Origin: a virus
Reading direction: 5' to 3' (one strand)
Length of the DNA stretch: 53,189 bases
IMG/VR virus record: IMGVR_UViG_3300013099_000025
Location: 1 to 53,189 of that record
Both the position numbers and the translations under genes were made by a program. Every line of letters begins with the position of its first letter. Within the stretch, counting starts at the first letter, position 1. Shown here piece by piece: positions 34,175 through 41,025 of this stretch. The notes under the pieces were generated by a model. The model made no database searches, was not told where the DNA came from, and worked only from the letters and a program-made list of their open reading frames with translations.

Positions 34175-34328
34175 CGTTTAATTCCTCACCTAAAATATAT
34201 AAAGAACTTTCAATAGTACGTAAATAAATTTGTTTAGCTCTTGTTGATTTCAATTCACTGTATTTATCTTCTATTAATATATCAACAGTTTCAGCTGCTC
34301 TATATGCATCATTTATATTTTCACTCAT
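34149..34328 (-). CDS. Small helical protein (59 residues)
   Basis: A 59-residue frame, MSENINDAYRAAETVDILIEDKYSELKSTRAKQIYLRTIESSLYILGEELNDEIRGHPK. It is likely two helices. An AAGGAGATTTGA ribosome site lies immediately before the ATG. It overlaps the start of the nucleotidyltransferase by 26 bases in another frame, which suggests coupled translation. No known family. Confidence 0.65.
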   Translation of the reverse strand: MSENINDAYRAAETVDILIEDKYSELKSTRAKQIYLRTIESSLYILGEELNDEIRGHPK

Positions 34329-34343
34329 TCAAATCTCCTTGAG

Positions 34344-34393
34344 AGTGAAAAACCTCCACGCAAAATGATCATTTTGCGTGGAGGTTTTTCACT
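34344..34393. terminator. 50-base perfect palindrome, bidirectional terminator
   Basis: Two exact 25-base arms with no spacer. The inner part (CCTCCACGCAAAATGA and complement) is the stem and the flanking AAAAA/TTTTT gives a T-run on both strands. It lies between the end of the 56-residue gene and the start of the 59-residue gene. Long perfect arms such as this also appear at 9631 and 14201, so hairpin ends are a general feature. Confidence 0.8.
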
Positions 34394-34564
34394 TTATAGT
34401 GCTTCTTTCAACACTTGTGTACGGTAAACCAATCCTTTCTTTCTCAGAAAACGACTGAATTGACGGATAGATGGTTCGAACGAAGCTGCTTTACACAAAT
34501 TCTTAAATTCATCTGCTGTTGCGAATCTCTCTCTGAGAGTTAGAACTTTTTTATCTTTAGCCAT
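34394..34564 (-). CDS. Small basic protein (56 residues)
   Basis: A 56-residue frame, MAKDKKVLTLRERFATADEFKNLCKAASFEPSIRQFSRFLRKKGLVYRTQVLKEAL, with AGGAG before the ATG. It is basic and helical, and ends right at the terminator hairpin. The pattern FEPSIRQFSRFLRKKGLVYR may be a small HTH or DNA-binding motif. It is not closely similar to any family I recognise. It is the last gene before the palindrome. Confidence 0.65.
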   Translation of the reverse strand: MAKDKKVLTLRERFATADEFKNLCKAASFEPSIRQFSRFLRKKGLVYRTQVLKEAL

Positions 34565-34596
34565 GATAATTCTCCTATCAAATGTTGAAAGAAATA

Positions 34597-34824
34597 TTAC
34601 GAATTACTTTTTGATTCAAGAGAATCGACTGCTCTTGTCTGAATTTCTGTAAAATCCAAAAGACTGATATTAACTATATGATTAACAAAATCTTTAACCA
34701 TTAACATTTTAACTTCATCAGATTCATCAATTGTTAATAATTCTGCTAAAGTTGAAATAGCTATTTGTTCAGATCTGATTTTAGCATTTGCTATCACTTT
34801 CATCTTCTCTGGATCAATTGACAT
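34597..34824 (-). CDS. Hypothetical small protein
   Basis: 75 residues, MSIDPEKMKVIANAKIRSEQIAISTLAELLTIDESDEVKMLMVKDFVNHIV. Helical and acidic overall. The ATG overlaps the stop of the upstream gene by one base (TAATG), a standard coupling arrangement. No motif beyond amphipathic helices. Confidence 0.6.
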   Translation of the reverse strand: MSIDPEKMKVIANAKIRSEQIAISTLAELLTIDESDEVKMLMVKDFVNHIVNISLLDFTEIQTRAVDSLESKSNS

Positions 34825-35012
34825 TAAAATATCCCCTTACTATAAAATGTTTTTTGTTTGACTGAAGTATTCAATACGTTCGTATAACCACCACCAGCAA
34901 AATATTCAATGTTTTTTTCGATTCTTTTAGATGTTTCAATATCGGCATATACACCAATATGTCTGATTCGATCTCGACCATCTGATGCACTAACATTGAT
35001 TTCATTCTTCAT
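34824..35012 (-). CDS. Hypothetical small protein
   Basis: 62 residues, MKNEINVSASDGRDRIRHIGVYADIETSKRIEKNIEYFAGGGYTNVLN. A short mixed protein with a Gly-rich turn (FAGGGYTN). Starts inside the end of the upstream gene by 11 bases in another frame, so it is translationally coupled. No family recognised. Confidence 0.55.
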   Translation of the reverse strand: MKNEINVSASDGRDRIRHIGVYADIETSKRIEKNIEYFAGGGYTNVLNTSVKQKTFYSKGIF

Positions 35013-35409
35013 CTTTTATTTCCTCAATTTCGGGTAATGGACACTTTATACTTTTTCGCATTGGATCATCAAAATTAACAGTCATCTGTTTTGAGAAATC
35101 TCTTGTTTCTGGTGTGTTTGTTTGTGTTCTCCATGATAAATGATGTCGAATGACCTGATACATATCCCATGATTGTTTTCCAATATCAGACATTCCATCA
35201 TTACCAATTCCAATATAATTATTATTATTCAATTTTGGAAAACATATTTTTTTAATAACTGAACAGTCATCCCAATCAAGAGATGGAGCTATTGTATCTC
35301 TCAATATATCCATTTGACCGGACATCAATCTTGCAAATGTTTCACATATTTCAGATAATGATTTAGCTTGCTCTATTGATAATTTTAAATTAACATATGG
35401 TTTTTCCAT
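35002..35409 (-). CDS. Hypothetical protein
   Basis: 135 residues, MEKPYVNLKLSIEQAKSLSEICETFARLMSGQMDILRDTIAPSL, then a Trp/His-rich middle (YQVIRHHLSWRTQTNTPETRDFSKQM) and an acidic tail. The tail overlaps the next gene. The middle phrase 'DxYQVIRHxLSW' with 'DG' before it occurs in several small phage proteins of unknown role. No catalytic motif. Confidence 0.6.
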   Translation of the reverse strand: MEKPYVNLKLSIEQAKSLSEICETFARLMSGQMDILRDTIAPSLDWDDCSVIKKICFPKLNNNNYIGIGNDGMSDIGKQSWDMYQVIRHHLSWRTQTNTPETRDFSKQMTVNFDDPMRKSIKCPLPEIEEIKDEE

Positions 35410-35420
35410 GATTAATCACC

Positions 35421-35759
35421 CTAAAAATTAGTTCCGATCCAACAAATTTTCTTACCACCAAAGTTATCATCTAAAGACATATCTGCCCAGTCATATAATT
35501 GTTGCATACAATCATTGAAATAACTAGTCAGATCTTCTTCTTTTTCACCATAGTCTAAAGAAATATCTTCAAATTCAGATATAATATCTCCGAGATCATC
35601 ATTTATATGTGAAGGAATTTTCTGATTTAAATTTATCTTTTGCTCCAATTTTTCTAATTTATGGAACATAATTTCAGATAATTCCATAATAGTAATTTTT
35701 TTCTCCAATGCTTCTTTCCAAGATTTCTTAACATCTAATTCATATTGCCATTCAGACAT
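35421..35759 (-). CDS. Hypothetical protein
   Basis: 112 residues from the ATG at 35759 (AAGG eight bases upstream); the ATG at 35768 would place the ribosome site too close. MSEWQYELDVKKSWKEALEKKITIMELSEIMFHKLEKLEQKI is a strong helix pair; the rest is acidic (DLGDIISEFEDISLDYGEKEEDL) and ends GKKICWIGTNF. No family recognised. It overlaps the preceding gene slightly (8 bases), showing coupling. Confidence 0.6.
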   Translation of the reverse strand: MSEWQYELDVKKSWKEALEKKITIMELSEIMFHKLEKLEQKINLNQKIPSHINDDLGDIISEFEDISLDYGEKEEDLTSYFNDCMQQLYDWADMSLDDNFGGKKICWIGTNF

Positions 35760-36165
35760 TGTTATCATCCTTTTTTATAAGATTATTTTTAAATAGAAAC
35801 TTTTTCACTGATTTAGCAATAACCTCTCTTAGGCATTGATGGGGGATTAATTTCTGTAATCCGTCTCTTATTTCATTTATCAAATCTCTTATTTCATGTT
35901 CCTTTAAACTATTTTGTTTTTCAAAGATTTTCTCTCCTTCAATTTTTCTCTCCCACATTTCACAACCAATTGGACCATGATTGAAAAATAACGCTTTTCC
36001 TTTTATTTTCATATCATCACATATCGGCATTAGACATACCAATCCAAATGGTTCAGAAATTTTACCTTTAGCTTCACCAGTGTTCTGAGGGTGTTTATTA
36101 ACCTCAATACAATGGATACAATTAGTACAGCTCTTACCAAATGCTATATTCCATTCAACAGACAT
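35752..36165 (-). CDS. Cysteine-containing hypothetical protein
   Basis: 137 residues, MSVEWNIAFGKSCTNCIHCIEVNKHPQNTGEAKGKISEPFGLVCLMPICDDMKI. CTNCIHC, then CLMPIC, then CEMWE offer five cysteines that could form a zinc site. The rest is helical with a basic end (AKSVKKFLFKNNLIKKDDNN). GAGGGG is upstream of the ATG. It ends in TGA overlapping the next ATG, so the downstream gene is coupled. Confidence 0.6.
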   Translation of the reverse strand: MSVEWNIAFGKSCTNCIHCIEVNKHPQNTGEAKGKISEPFGLVCLMPICDDMKIKGKALFFNHGPIGCEMWERKIEGEKIFEKQNSLKEHEIRDLINEIRDGLQKLIPHQCLREVIAKSVKKFLFKNNLIKKDDNNV

Positions 36166-36245
36166 AATATCCCCTCACACATAGAACTGATAATAATCGT
36201 AGAAATAAATTTCGTCAAATATTACCAAATCGATTTACTGATGCT

Positions 36246-36605
36246 TCAGTTATCTTTCTTACCCCAACCCATTTTTTCAAAGAAATTTCTTTCACCTTCA
36301 TGATGATATTGTTCAATTCCATCTTTAAATATAGTTTCTTTGATTCGTTGACAATATAAAGTAGATAGATCTTTTAATGATGGTAATCTTTTTCGTCCCA
36401 AAATTGAACAAGCATCTCCTAATGCTTCTCTCAAATCATGATCATTTTGTTTCTTACATTTCTTTTTATAATCGAATAAATTTGTCGATATACCAGTTAA
36501 GACATATGGTACAATATTCGGATAATAATCGATATTTTTAAGAATATTATCTAAAATTTCTTTTTCATTTACTGGTAAATCTAACATCGAAATCCAAGAT
36601 TTCAT
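36246..36605 (-). CDS. Hypothetical protein
   Basis: 119 residues from the ATG at 36605, chosen for the GGAGA five bases upstream; a GTG 12 bases earlier is less likely. MKSWISMLDLPVNEKEILDNILKNIDYYPNIVPYVLTGI is mostly helical and the middle is basic (FDYKKKCKKQNDHDLREALGDACSILGRKRLPSLKDLS). No recognised domain. The 80 bases between it and the previous gene (36166-36245) hold nothing I can identify. Confidence 0.6.
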   Translation of the reverse strand: MKSWISMLDLPVNEKEILDNILKNIDYYPNIVPYVLTGISTNLFDYKKKCKKQNDHDLREALGDACSILGRKRLPSLKDLSTLYCQRIKETIFKDGIEQYHHEGERNFFEKMGWGKKDN

Positions 36606-36617
36606 ATCAATCTCCAC

Positions 36618-36899
36618 TTAAAAAACATATTGTGTATCTCCTATCGAATATGTCACAACAATTTTATTAGAAAAAGCATCTTTTTTAATTACTGGTTTGA
36701 TCCACGACAAAACTTTTTCTTTCTTATCATTTAGAAGAAAACCATCGATTGATGTCTCTTCGATATGACATGACAATGCAGTTATTTCACGATTTACAAT
36801 CATTTTACATATTTCATTATCAAGATTTTTTGCAAATTTATCTTGAATTTCTTTAGTACATTCTTGTATGAAATTGGTTGTCCTCATCATATATTCCAC
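36618..36899 (-). CDS. Hypothetical protein
   Basis: 93 residues, MEYMMRTTNFIQECTKEIQDKFAKNLDNEICKMIVNREITALSCHIEETSID. Two or three helices followed by beta strands (VLSWIKPVIKKDAFSNKIVVTYSIG). Starts inside the end of the upstream gene (13-base overlap). No family recognised. The alternative ATG two codons downstream cannot be excluded. Confidence 0.55.
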   Translation of the reverse strand: MEYMMRTTNFIQECTKEIQDKFAKNLDNEICKMIVNREITALSCHIEETSIDGFLLNDKKEKVLSWIKPVIKKDAFSNKIVVTYSIGDTQYVF

Positions 36900-37294
36900 G
36901 ATTCAATAGAATGAAAATCTTGACCATCAACAACTAATGTTTCATGCATCAATTCGTCACAAATATATGACATACATACAGATACAGTTTTACATTTGAT
37001 GTTTCCCTTTCTATATTTTTCATTCCTCTCATCCATAACTTCATATGCACCTGGACCTCCTCTTATGCGAAAAAGTCTTCCATATTCATGGTGATTTATA
37101 TCCCAGTGACCATAATTTCTTCTAATCACATTAAAATTAAGCATTTGATCTCCTCTTTTGAATTGTTCTTTCTTTTTTAATTTACTAGCTTCCGCTCTGG
37201 CTTGTGCACATTTTGCACATATGCACATTGCACCACCGCCATAAAAACCTTTTTGGGATGGTTTGTTGTCACATTGCGTATTTATAAAAACCAT
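36887..37294 (-). CDS. Cysteine-rich hypothetical protein
   Basis: 135 residues. GGGAMCICAKCAQARAEASKLKKKEQFKRG near residues 18-48 holds CICAKC followed by a basic helix, and KCKTVSVCMSYICDEL lies further on. The middle NVIRRNYGHWDINHHEYGRLFRIRGGPGAYEVMDERNE reads like a small beta sheet. Possibly a zinc-binding adaptor; the basic helix after the cysteines hints at nucleic acid. No family recognised. GGTGAG precedes the ATG. Confidence 0.6.
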   Translation of the reverse strand: MVFINTQCDNKPSQKGFYGGGAMCICAKCAQARAEASKLKKKEQFKRGDQMLNFNVIRRNYGHWDINHHEYGRLFRIRGGPGAYEVMDERNEKYRKGNIKCKTVSVCMSYICDELMHETLVVDGQDFHSIESWNI

Positions 37295-37296
37295 AA

Positions 37297-37818
37297 TTAT
37301 CTCACCATATTAATAAATAATTCATTGAATACAATTTTTAAATTTTCTAATGTTCCATTATTCTCGATTGTGTATTCACAATTATTTTTGAATAAATGTG
37401 TTTGTTCTGAATTGTGGTTAGGATTCCATGCCAAACCTAATTTATCTGATCTTTCTTTTCTCAATTCATCTTTCGATTCAACATAAATCATCAACCAGTT
37501 ATTTTTAACACACGAATCAAATTCTATTTTATATCGTAAATCATCGCATATTAACGATTTAACTAATAATGAATTTTGGTTTTCATATCTAGATGCCGAA
37601 TTTTCAAATATTTTGACAAAAATATCATCACCGAAATGTTTTTTACATAGATCACTCAATTCTTGCATAAACAGGCGATGTTTTTCTTGACCCAAAACTT
37701 TCAAAATATCATAATGTGGTTGAGCGAATTTAATGATTCTAGATTCTAAATTATTAATATGATTCGCAATGGTTGTTTTTCCTGAACATGCCAAACCGAC
37801 TAAAGCTATTTTAATCAT
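37297..37818 (-). CDS. P-loop nucleotide kinase
   Basis: 173 residues with a canonical Walker A at residues 7-15 (GLACSGKTT), followed by IANHINNLE. The layout matches deoxynucleoside monophosphate kinases such as T4 gp1, which phosphorylate dNMPs to build the dNTP pool for replication: FAQPHYDILKVLGQEKHRLF (substrate loop), ICDDLRYKIEFDS (Walker-B-like strand after the lid) and a late NNCEYTIENNGTLENL helical end. Short for a full kinase (T4 gp1 is 241 residues), so a lid may be reduced. AGGAA precedes the ATG. Adenylate or polynucleotide kinase activity is an alternative. Confidence 0.7.
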   Translation of the reverse strand: MIKIALVGLACSGKTTIANHINNLESRIIKFAQPHYDILKVLGQEKHRLFMQELSDLCKKHFGDDIFVKIFENSASRYENQNSLLVKSLICDDLRYKIEFDSCVKNNWLMIYVESKDELRKERSDKLGLAWNPNHNSEQTHLFKNNCEYTIENNGTLENLKIVFNELFINMVR

Positions 37819-37828
37819 TTACAGATTC

Positions 37829-38116
37829 CTATTTTTGAAGTGATTTATCATTCGTTTTAATCATTGTTTCGGAATGTCCACATCTATCACACTTCCAACA
37901 ATCGATTAATCTACCGGGACCACCCACAGACATCGTAATTTCTTCGTCATCATCTAAAAAATCTGGTATTCCAGAAGCAACAGTTTCTTTGATGGCTTTT
38001 CCATGTTTCATTATTCCATAACAATTTCGCTGTGTGCATCTATTTGGAGGAATTATTTTCTCTTTTTTTACTATCTTGATTCCTGTTGTATTCATCATAA
38101 CATCGTATAAACTCAT
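37829..38116 (-). CDS. Small zinc-ribbon protein
   Basis: 95 residues. NRCTQRNCYGIMKHG near residue 26 and DCWKCDRCGHSE near residue 73 form two pairs of cysteines in the C-x(4)-C and C-x2-C style, a probable zinc ribbon separated by an acidic loop (FLDDDEEITMSVGGP). Overlaps the neighbouring gene by 77 bases in another frame (38040-38116), which is longer than most overlaps here. Role unknown; ribbons of this type occur in many phage regulators and DNA-metabolism factors. Confidence 0.65.
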   Translation of the reverse strand: MSLYDVMMNTTGIKIVKKEKIIPPNRCTQRNCYGIMKHGKAIKETVASGIPDFLDDDEEITMSVGGPGRLIDCWKCDRCGHSETMIKTNDKSLQK

Positions 38117-38375
38117 CGATCATACCTCTCAATCGTTTAGCATCTTCAATTTGTAGACTAAAAACATCCCAATGACCATATTTACATTTATAATTAAAAA
38201 CATATTTAATCGCAATCCAAAATCTTTTAAATATATTTCGTCGCTGTTGTAAGTATAATTCTGTGAAAATCTCTGGAGGCCATTCTTTAGCATGTTCACT
38301 TTTATCTAATATAATTCTTAATGTATGTTCACTCGAACCACATACACATTCGAAGAATTCAGTTCCATCTAACAT
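38040..38375 (-). CDS. Hypothetical protein, FECxCGSSEHT family
   Basis: 111 residues. The start MLDGTEFFECVCGSSEHTLRIILD resembles a small, widely distributed phage protein family that shows a CxC pair and 'SxEHTLRF' followed by a hydrophobic WPPEIFTELYL, then a helical RFWIAIKYVFNYKCKYGHWDVFSL. Two cysteines (VCG) and a third in YKCKYG are seen. AAGGAGATAATGT precedes the ATG. Role unknown. The end overlaps the zinc-ribbon gene in another frame. Confidence 0.65.
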   Translation of the reverse strand: MLDGTEFFECVCGSSEHTLRIILDKSEHAKEWPPEIFTELYLQQRRNIFKRFWIAIKYVFNYKCKYGHWDVFSLQIEDAKRLRGMIDEFIRCYDEYNRNQDSKKRENNSSK

Positions 38376-38395
38376 ACATTATCTCCTTAACGTAA

Positions 38396-38434
38396 AAAAT
38401 CTGGTATGTGCAATATCTACACATACCAGATTTT
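38396..38434 (-). terminator. Hairpin after the 108-residue gene
   Basis: AAAATCTGGTATGTG, 9-base loop, CACATACCAGATTTT, a perfect 15-bp stem ending in A/T tracts. It ends the transcript of the gene at 38438 (minus strand) and lies just before the promoterless start of the next gene. Confidence 0.75.
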
Positions 38435-38437
38435 AAT

Positions 38438-38764
38438 TTACCACCACAACCAATTAGCATCATTCCGATGTCGAATAAATGGCTGATCTAAATCATCAGC
38501 TATGATTTTTTTCAAAATAACTTTATTCTTACTACGAAACTCTCTATTAAGTGATTGACGAAAATGTTTTGGTGCATTGTTACGATATTTATCATTATCA
38601 GAATGATAAACGTTGATTAATTTCTTATGTTCTTTCCCACCAAATTCTTCGCATTGCAAATATTGAAACCAACCATATGTTAAATTATTTTTGTTATAAT
38701 CTGTCCCTGATTCATCATAAATCCACTCAGGACGTTCATTCTTTCTTCTGATCGTTTTTGACAT
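38438..38764 (-). CDS. Basic hypothetical protein
   Basis: 108 residues, MSKTIRRKNERPEWIYDESGTDYNKNNLTYGWFQYLQCEEFGGKEHKKLINVYHSDND. Very basic and Asn/Trp-rich with an end at NDANWLWW. It resembles short phage proteins of the 'xKTIRRKxE.PxW' kind found near HD-domain genes, function unknown. The ribosome site AGGAG is next to the right arm of the hairpin at 38774-38804, so its translation could be controlled by that hairpin. Confidence 0.6.
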   Translation of the reverse strand: MSKTIRRKNERPEWIYDESGTDYNKNNLTYGWFQYLQCEEFGGKEHKKLINVYHSDNDKYRNNAPKHFRQSLNREFRSKNKVILKKIIADDLDQPFIRHRNDANWLWW

Positions 38765-38773
38765 TTCATTTCT

Positions 38774-38804
38774 CCTATGTAAATTGTTAGAACACTTACA
38801 TAGG
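38774..38804 (-). promoter_or_regulatory. Hairpin near the ribosome site of the 108-residue gene
   Basis: On the minus strand CCTATGTAA and TTACATAGG form a 9-bp stem with a 13-base loop. The right arm ends at the AGG of the gene's AGGAG site, so the folded form would hide part of the site. It begins at the stop codon of the leader ORF at 38796-38822. Confidence 0.5.
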
Positions 38805-38822
38805 ATGAAACCATAGATACAT
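38796..38822 (-). CDS. Candidate 8-residue leader peptide
   Basis: MYLWFHPM then TAA, read from ATG at 38822. An AGGAGG ribosome site lies six bases upstream, within the last codons and stop of the HD gene. The stop codon overlaps the left arm of the hairpin (38774-38804) whose right arm blocks the next gene's ribosome site. A ribosome on the leader could therefore open the hairpin. This is a reading from sequence layout only. Confidence 0.4.
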   Translation of the reverse strand: MYLWFHPM

Positions 38823-38826
38823 GGTA

Positions 38827-39396
38827 CTACCTCCTTTTATTCTCAAATATAACTTTCGTTTTGATCTCTTTCTTATCAAACCATTCATCTAATTTCGATT
38901 CATCGTATTTTTGGATCATAGATTTTGCCAATTTATATAAATTTTTATCTCCTTCTTTCAATACTTCCATTAATTTCTTTTTCTCTTTCATATAAACAAC
39001 AGCAAAATTTTTATCATAACTGGTGATTGATTTAGTATTATCAATCAAGTCAGCTAATTTAATTGTTTTCGCTTCCGGTGATGCATTAGCTGTATGATTC
39101 AAATCAATTTCTTTTCTGACTTTTCTATTACCTTGTGATAGTATAGATATATCAGTTAAATCTGATACCATTCTCATCACACGATTGCCGAACAAACTTT
39201 TAATTCGTCCAATTGAAACATCTGTATCTTCAACGACATCATGTAAAATTGCCGCTATGTACATTTCAATATCATCTGAAACAGATGAAACTAAACCAGC
39301 AACTGCAAATGGATGAACGATATATGGTTCATTCGTATATTTTCTAAATTGTCCAGCGTGTGCATCTCTAGCTATTCTAATTGCTTTTCTAAACAT
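38827..39396 (-). CDS. Small alarmone hydrolase-like HD protein (MESH1/SpoT-HD type)
   Basis: 189 residues from the ATG at 39396 (GAGG six bases upstream; a TTG 69 bases earlier extends it without improving it). It matches the (p)ppGpp hydrolase HD fold: IARDAHAGQFRKYTNEPYIVHPFAVAGL, then AAILHDVVEDTDVSIGRIKSLFG with HD and ED, then NHTANASPEAKTIKLADLIDNTKSI, equal to the KLAD-x(3)-N end of MESH1. It could hydrolyse (p)ppGpp and so switch off the host stringent response, or act on another nucleotide. It lies in a small-gene operon and overlaps the leader-peptide site at its end. The family assignment is firm, the substrate is not. Confidence 0.8.
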   Translation of the reverse strand: MFRKAIRIARDAHAGQFRKYTNEPYIVHPFAVAGLVSSVSDDIEMYIAAILHDVVEDTDVSIGRIKSLFGNRVMRMVSDLTDISILSQGNRKVRKEIDLNHTANASPEAKTIKLADLIDNTKSITSYDKNFAVVYMKEKKKLMEVLKEGDKNLYKLAKSMIQKYDESKLDEWFDKKEIKTKVIFENKRR

Positions 39397-39480
39397 TGGG
39401 ATCCTCATATTATAAAAAATTGAATAAATGCTTCTATCGCTATTTGATATATATAAAGATTCCAATGAATTAAAAAAGAA

Positions 39481-40272
39481 TTATTCGTGTTTTATAAATG
39501 TTCCACACGAACGACAGAATTTAGCATTTGATTTACTTTTAGTTCCGCATGTTTGACATTCGATTTTTTGTTTAATTGTTCTGGTAGTTTTTATTTTTCT
39601 ATTATTGACATCACCTTTCAGATATATGTGTAAATTCTTTTCATCTCCCCAATTAAATTTATCTTCTATCTGGTCAAAGGATTGTTCTACTTCTTTTCCT
39701 TTAACTGTGATACCAGATTCATTTAACATAGATTGATTACTTACAGGCATTTCTAAACTACATGATGTTGTGATAGATGATAAAGAATTATCAAATACCG
39801 TATAATCTCCAACAGATGAATACCAAAATGGTTGTGGTTGATATGGTTGGTGAGGATGGATTGTTTTTTCGTAAGGTTGGCGGTAATAATGATGGTGATG
39901 GATATCTTTGACTGGAAATTCAATCTTTTGTACGAATTGATAAGTGATAACTATCAAACCATCTTCTGGTTTATCGCCTCTATGGTTTGATATTTGTTCT
40001 GTTTTCTCTATGAATCTGAAACTATTTTTAACATCATTATCGTTTAAAAATCCTTTCAAATTCACATTTTCTTTCGCATCTAAAATAATTGATGAATTAT
40101 TTAAAACATCTTCATCATCAATTGTAATAGAAATTTTACATTTTTCAGTATGTAGATTTCTAAGATAAATTGAATAATCAGAACCATATGGGAGATAAAC
40201 AGTATCACCATTTTCTCTGATCACTTTCCCATCAATCTTAATACACGCAACTAATTTTTCACTATACATCAT
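39481..40272 (-). CDS. Late protein with beta domain and C-terminal zinc ribbon
   Basis: 263 residues. The N-terminal beta-rich part (LVACIKIDGKVIRENGDTVYLPYGSDYSIYLRNLHTEKCKISITIDDEDVLN, and FRFIEKTEQISNHRGDKPEDGLIVITYQF) belongs to a phage family with the IDGKVxRExxxxVxLPxGSxYSI and FRFIEKTxxISxHRGDxPEDG phrases, usually described as virion structural or decorating. The C-terminus (ECQTCGTKSKSNAKFCRSCGTFIKH) is a four-cysteine zinc ribbon. A His/Tyr/Pro-rich linker (HHHHYYRQPYEK) joins them. The late promoter at 40343-40361, 71 bases upstream, marks it as late even though it lies among early-type small genes. Confidence 0.7.
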   Translation of the reverse strand: MMYSEKLVACIKIDGKVIRENGDTVYLPYGSDYSIYLRNLHTEKCKISITIDDEDVLNNSSIILDAKENVNLKGFLNDNDVKNSFRFIEKTEQISNHRGDKPEDGLIVITYQFVQKIEFPVKDIHHHHYYRQPYEKTIHPHQPYQPQPFWYSSVGDYTVFDNSLSSITTSCSLEMPVSNQSMLNESGITVKGKEVEQSFDQIEDKFNWGDEKNLHIYLKGDVNNRKIKTTRTIKQKIECQTCGTKSKSNAKFCRSCGTFIKHE

Positions 40273-40342
40273 GATATACCCCTTTAAGAATCACCGACTA
40301 AAATTCTATATTTTGTTTAAAGTCGATCTGAGGTTAAATTAC

Positions 40343-40361
40343 TATCACTTATATGTTCCTA
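40343..40361 (-). promoter_or_regulatory. Late promoter motif upstream of zinc-ribbon beta protein
   Basis: Read leftward, TAGGAACATATAAGTGATA. The first 12 bases match the motif, with one change in the last block. It lies 71 bases before the ATG at 40272. The only motif copy in the 30.6-53 kb early-type region. Confidence 0.65.
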
Positions 40362-40366
40362 TTTTC

Positions 40367-40735
40367 CTAGTCAAATTCCTGATGAATATCAACATTTCCC
40401 ATTAGTTCACCCCCATCTCCCCAACCTTGATTTGGATCATCTTCTGATCTGATAGTTGGTAATAACGTAGTTGAACATCGAGAATGAATAGCTGCAATCC
40501 CATTCGATTTATCTTCAGAAAACATTAAATCACAAACATCTCTCCAATCTAATCTCCAATTTAAAGAATTTTTTTGTTCTGGTGTGAAAACTTTACCATA
40601 TGAATCATATTCACCTTCCATTCTTTCAATAATTTTCCCATCTTTAAGGAGAAATAGTCTAACTTTTTCTCCTTGAAATGAATTTGAAAGAATAGCTTTT
40701 CCACATACTTGACATAAAAACGAAAAACATCCCAT
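40367..40735 (-). CDS. Hypothetical protein with CxxC start
   Basis: 122 residues, MGCFSFLCQVCGKAILSNSFQGEKVRLFLLKDGKIIERMEGEYDSYGKVF. It starts with CxxxxCxxC (residues 3-11), then a beta-rich region with LLKDGKxxxxMxGxYDSYGxVF, and a Trp/Asp-rich end (NWRLDWRDVCDLMF ... SRCSTTLLP). The same opening is seen in other phage and bacterial proteins of unknown function. The downstream promoter motif lies in its 3' flank. The ATG abuts the stop of the next gene. Confidence 0.6.
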   Translation of the reverse strand: MGCFSFLCQVCGKAILSNSFQGEKVRLFLLKDGKIIERMEGEYDSYGKVFTPEQKNSLNWRLDWRDVCDLMFSEDKSNGIAAIHSRCSTTLLPTIRSEDDPNQGWGDGGELMGNVDIHQEFD

Positions 40736-41023
40736 CTAAATTTTCTCCCAATCAATAAGTTGTAAAATCTTATTAAAATCCTCTATTATTTGTTTAATAT
40801 ATTTTTCTAAATCTTCTTTAATATCAGTTTCTTCATCTATATAATCTCTCTCATCATTTTCAGAATCCCATATATGTAAACCGATAAATTTAATAATATG
40901 ATGATCTCCATTCGAAATAAATTCCAAATATATATCTTCGTTTTTCAACTGTTCATATAAACCAACGTTTATATTATCAACTATCTCACAAATTTTTCTT
41001 GCATCGAAAGCTACATCTGACAT
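40736..41023 (-). CDS. Hypothetical small acidic protein
   Basis: 95 residues, MSDVAFDARKICEIVDNINVGLYEQLKNEDIYLEFISNGDHHIIKFIGLHIWDSENDERDYIDEETDIKEDLEKYI. A mixed alpha/beta first half and an acidic helical second half. The stop is next to the following ATG, so it is co-translated. No family recognised. Confidence 0.6.
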   Translation of the reverse strand: MSDVAFDARKICEIVDNINVGLYEQLKNEDIYLEFISNGDHHIIKFIGLHIWDSENDERDYIDEETDIKEDLEKYIKQIIEDFNKILQLIDWEKI

Positions 41024-41025
41024 AA

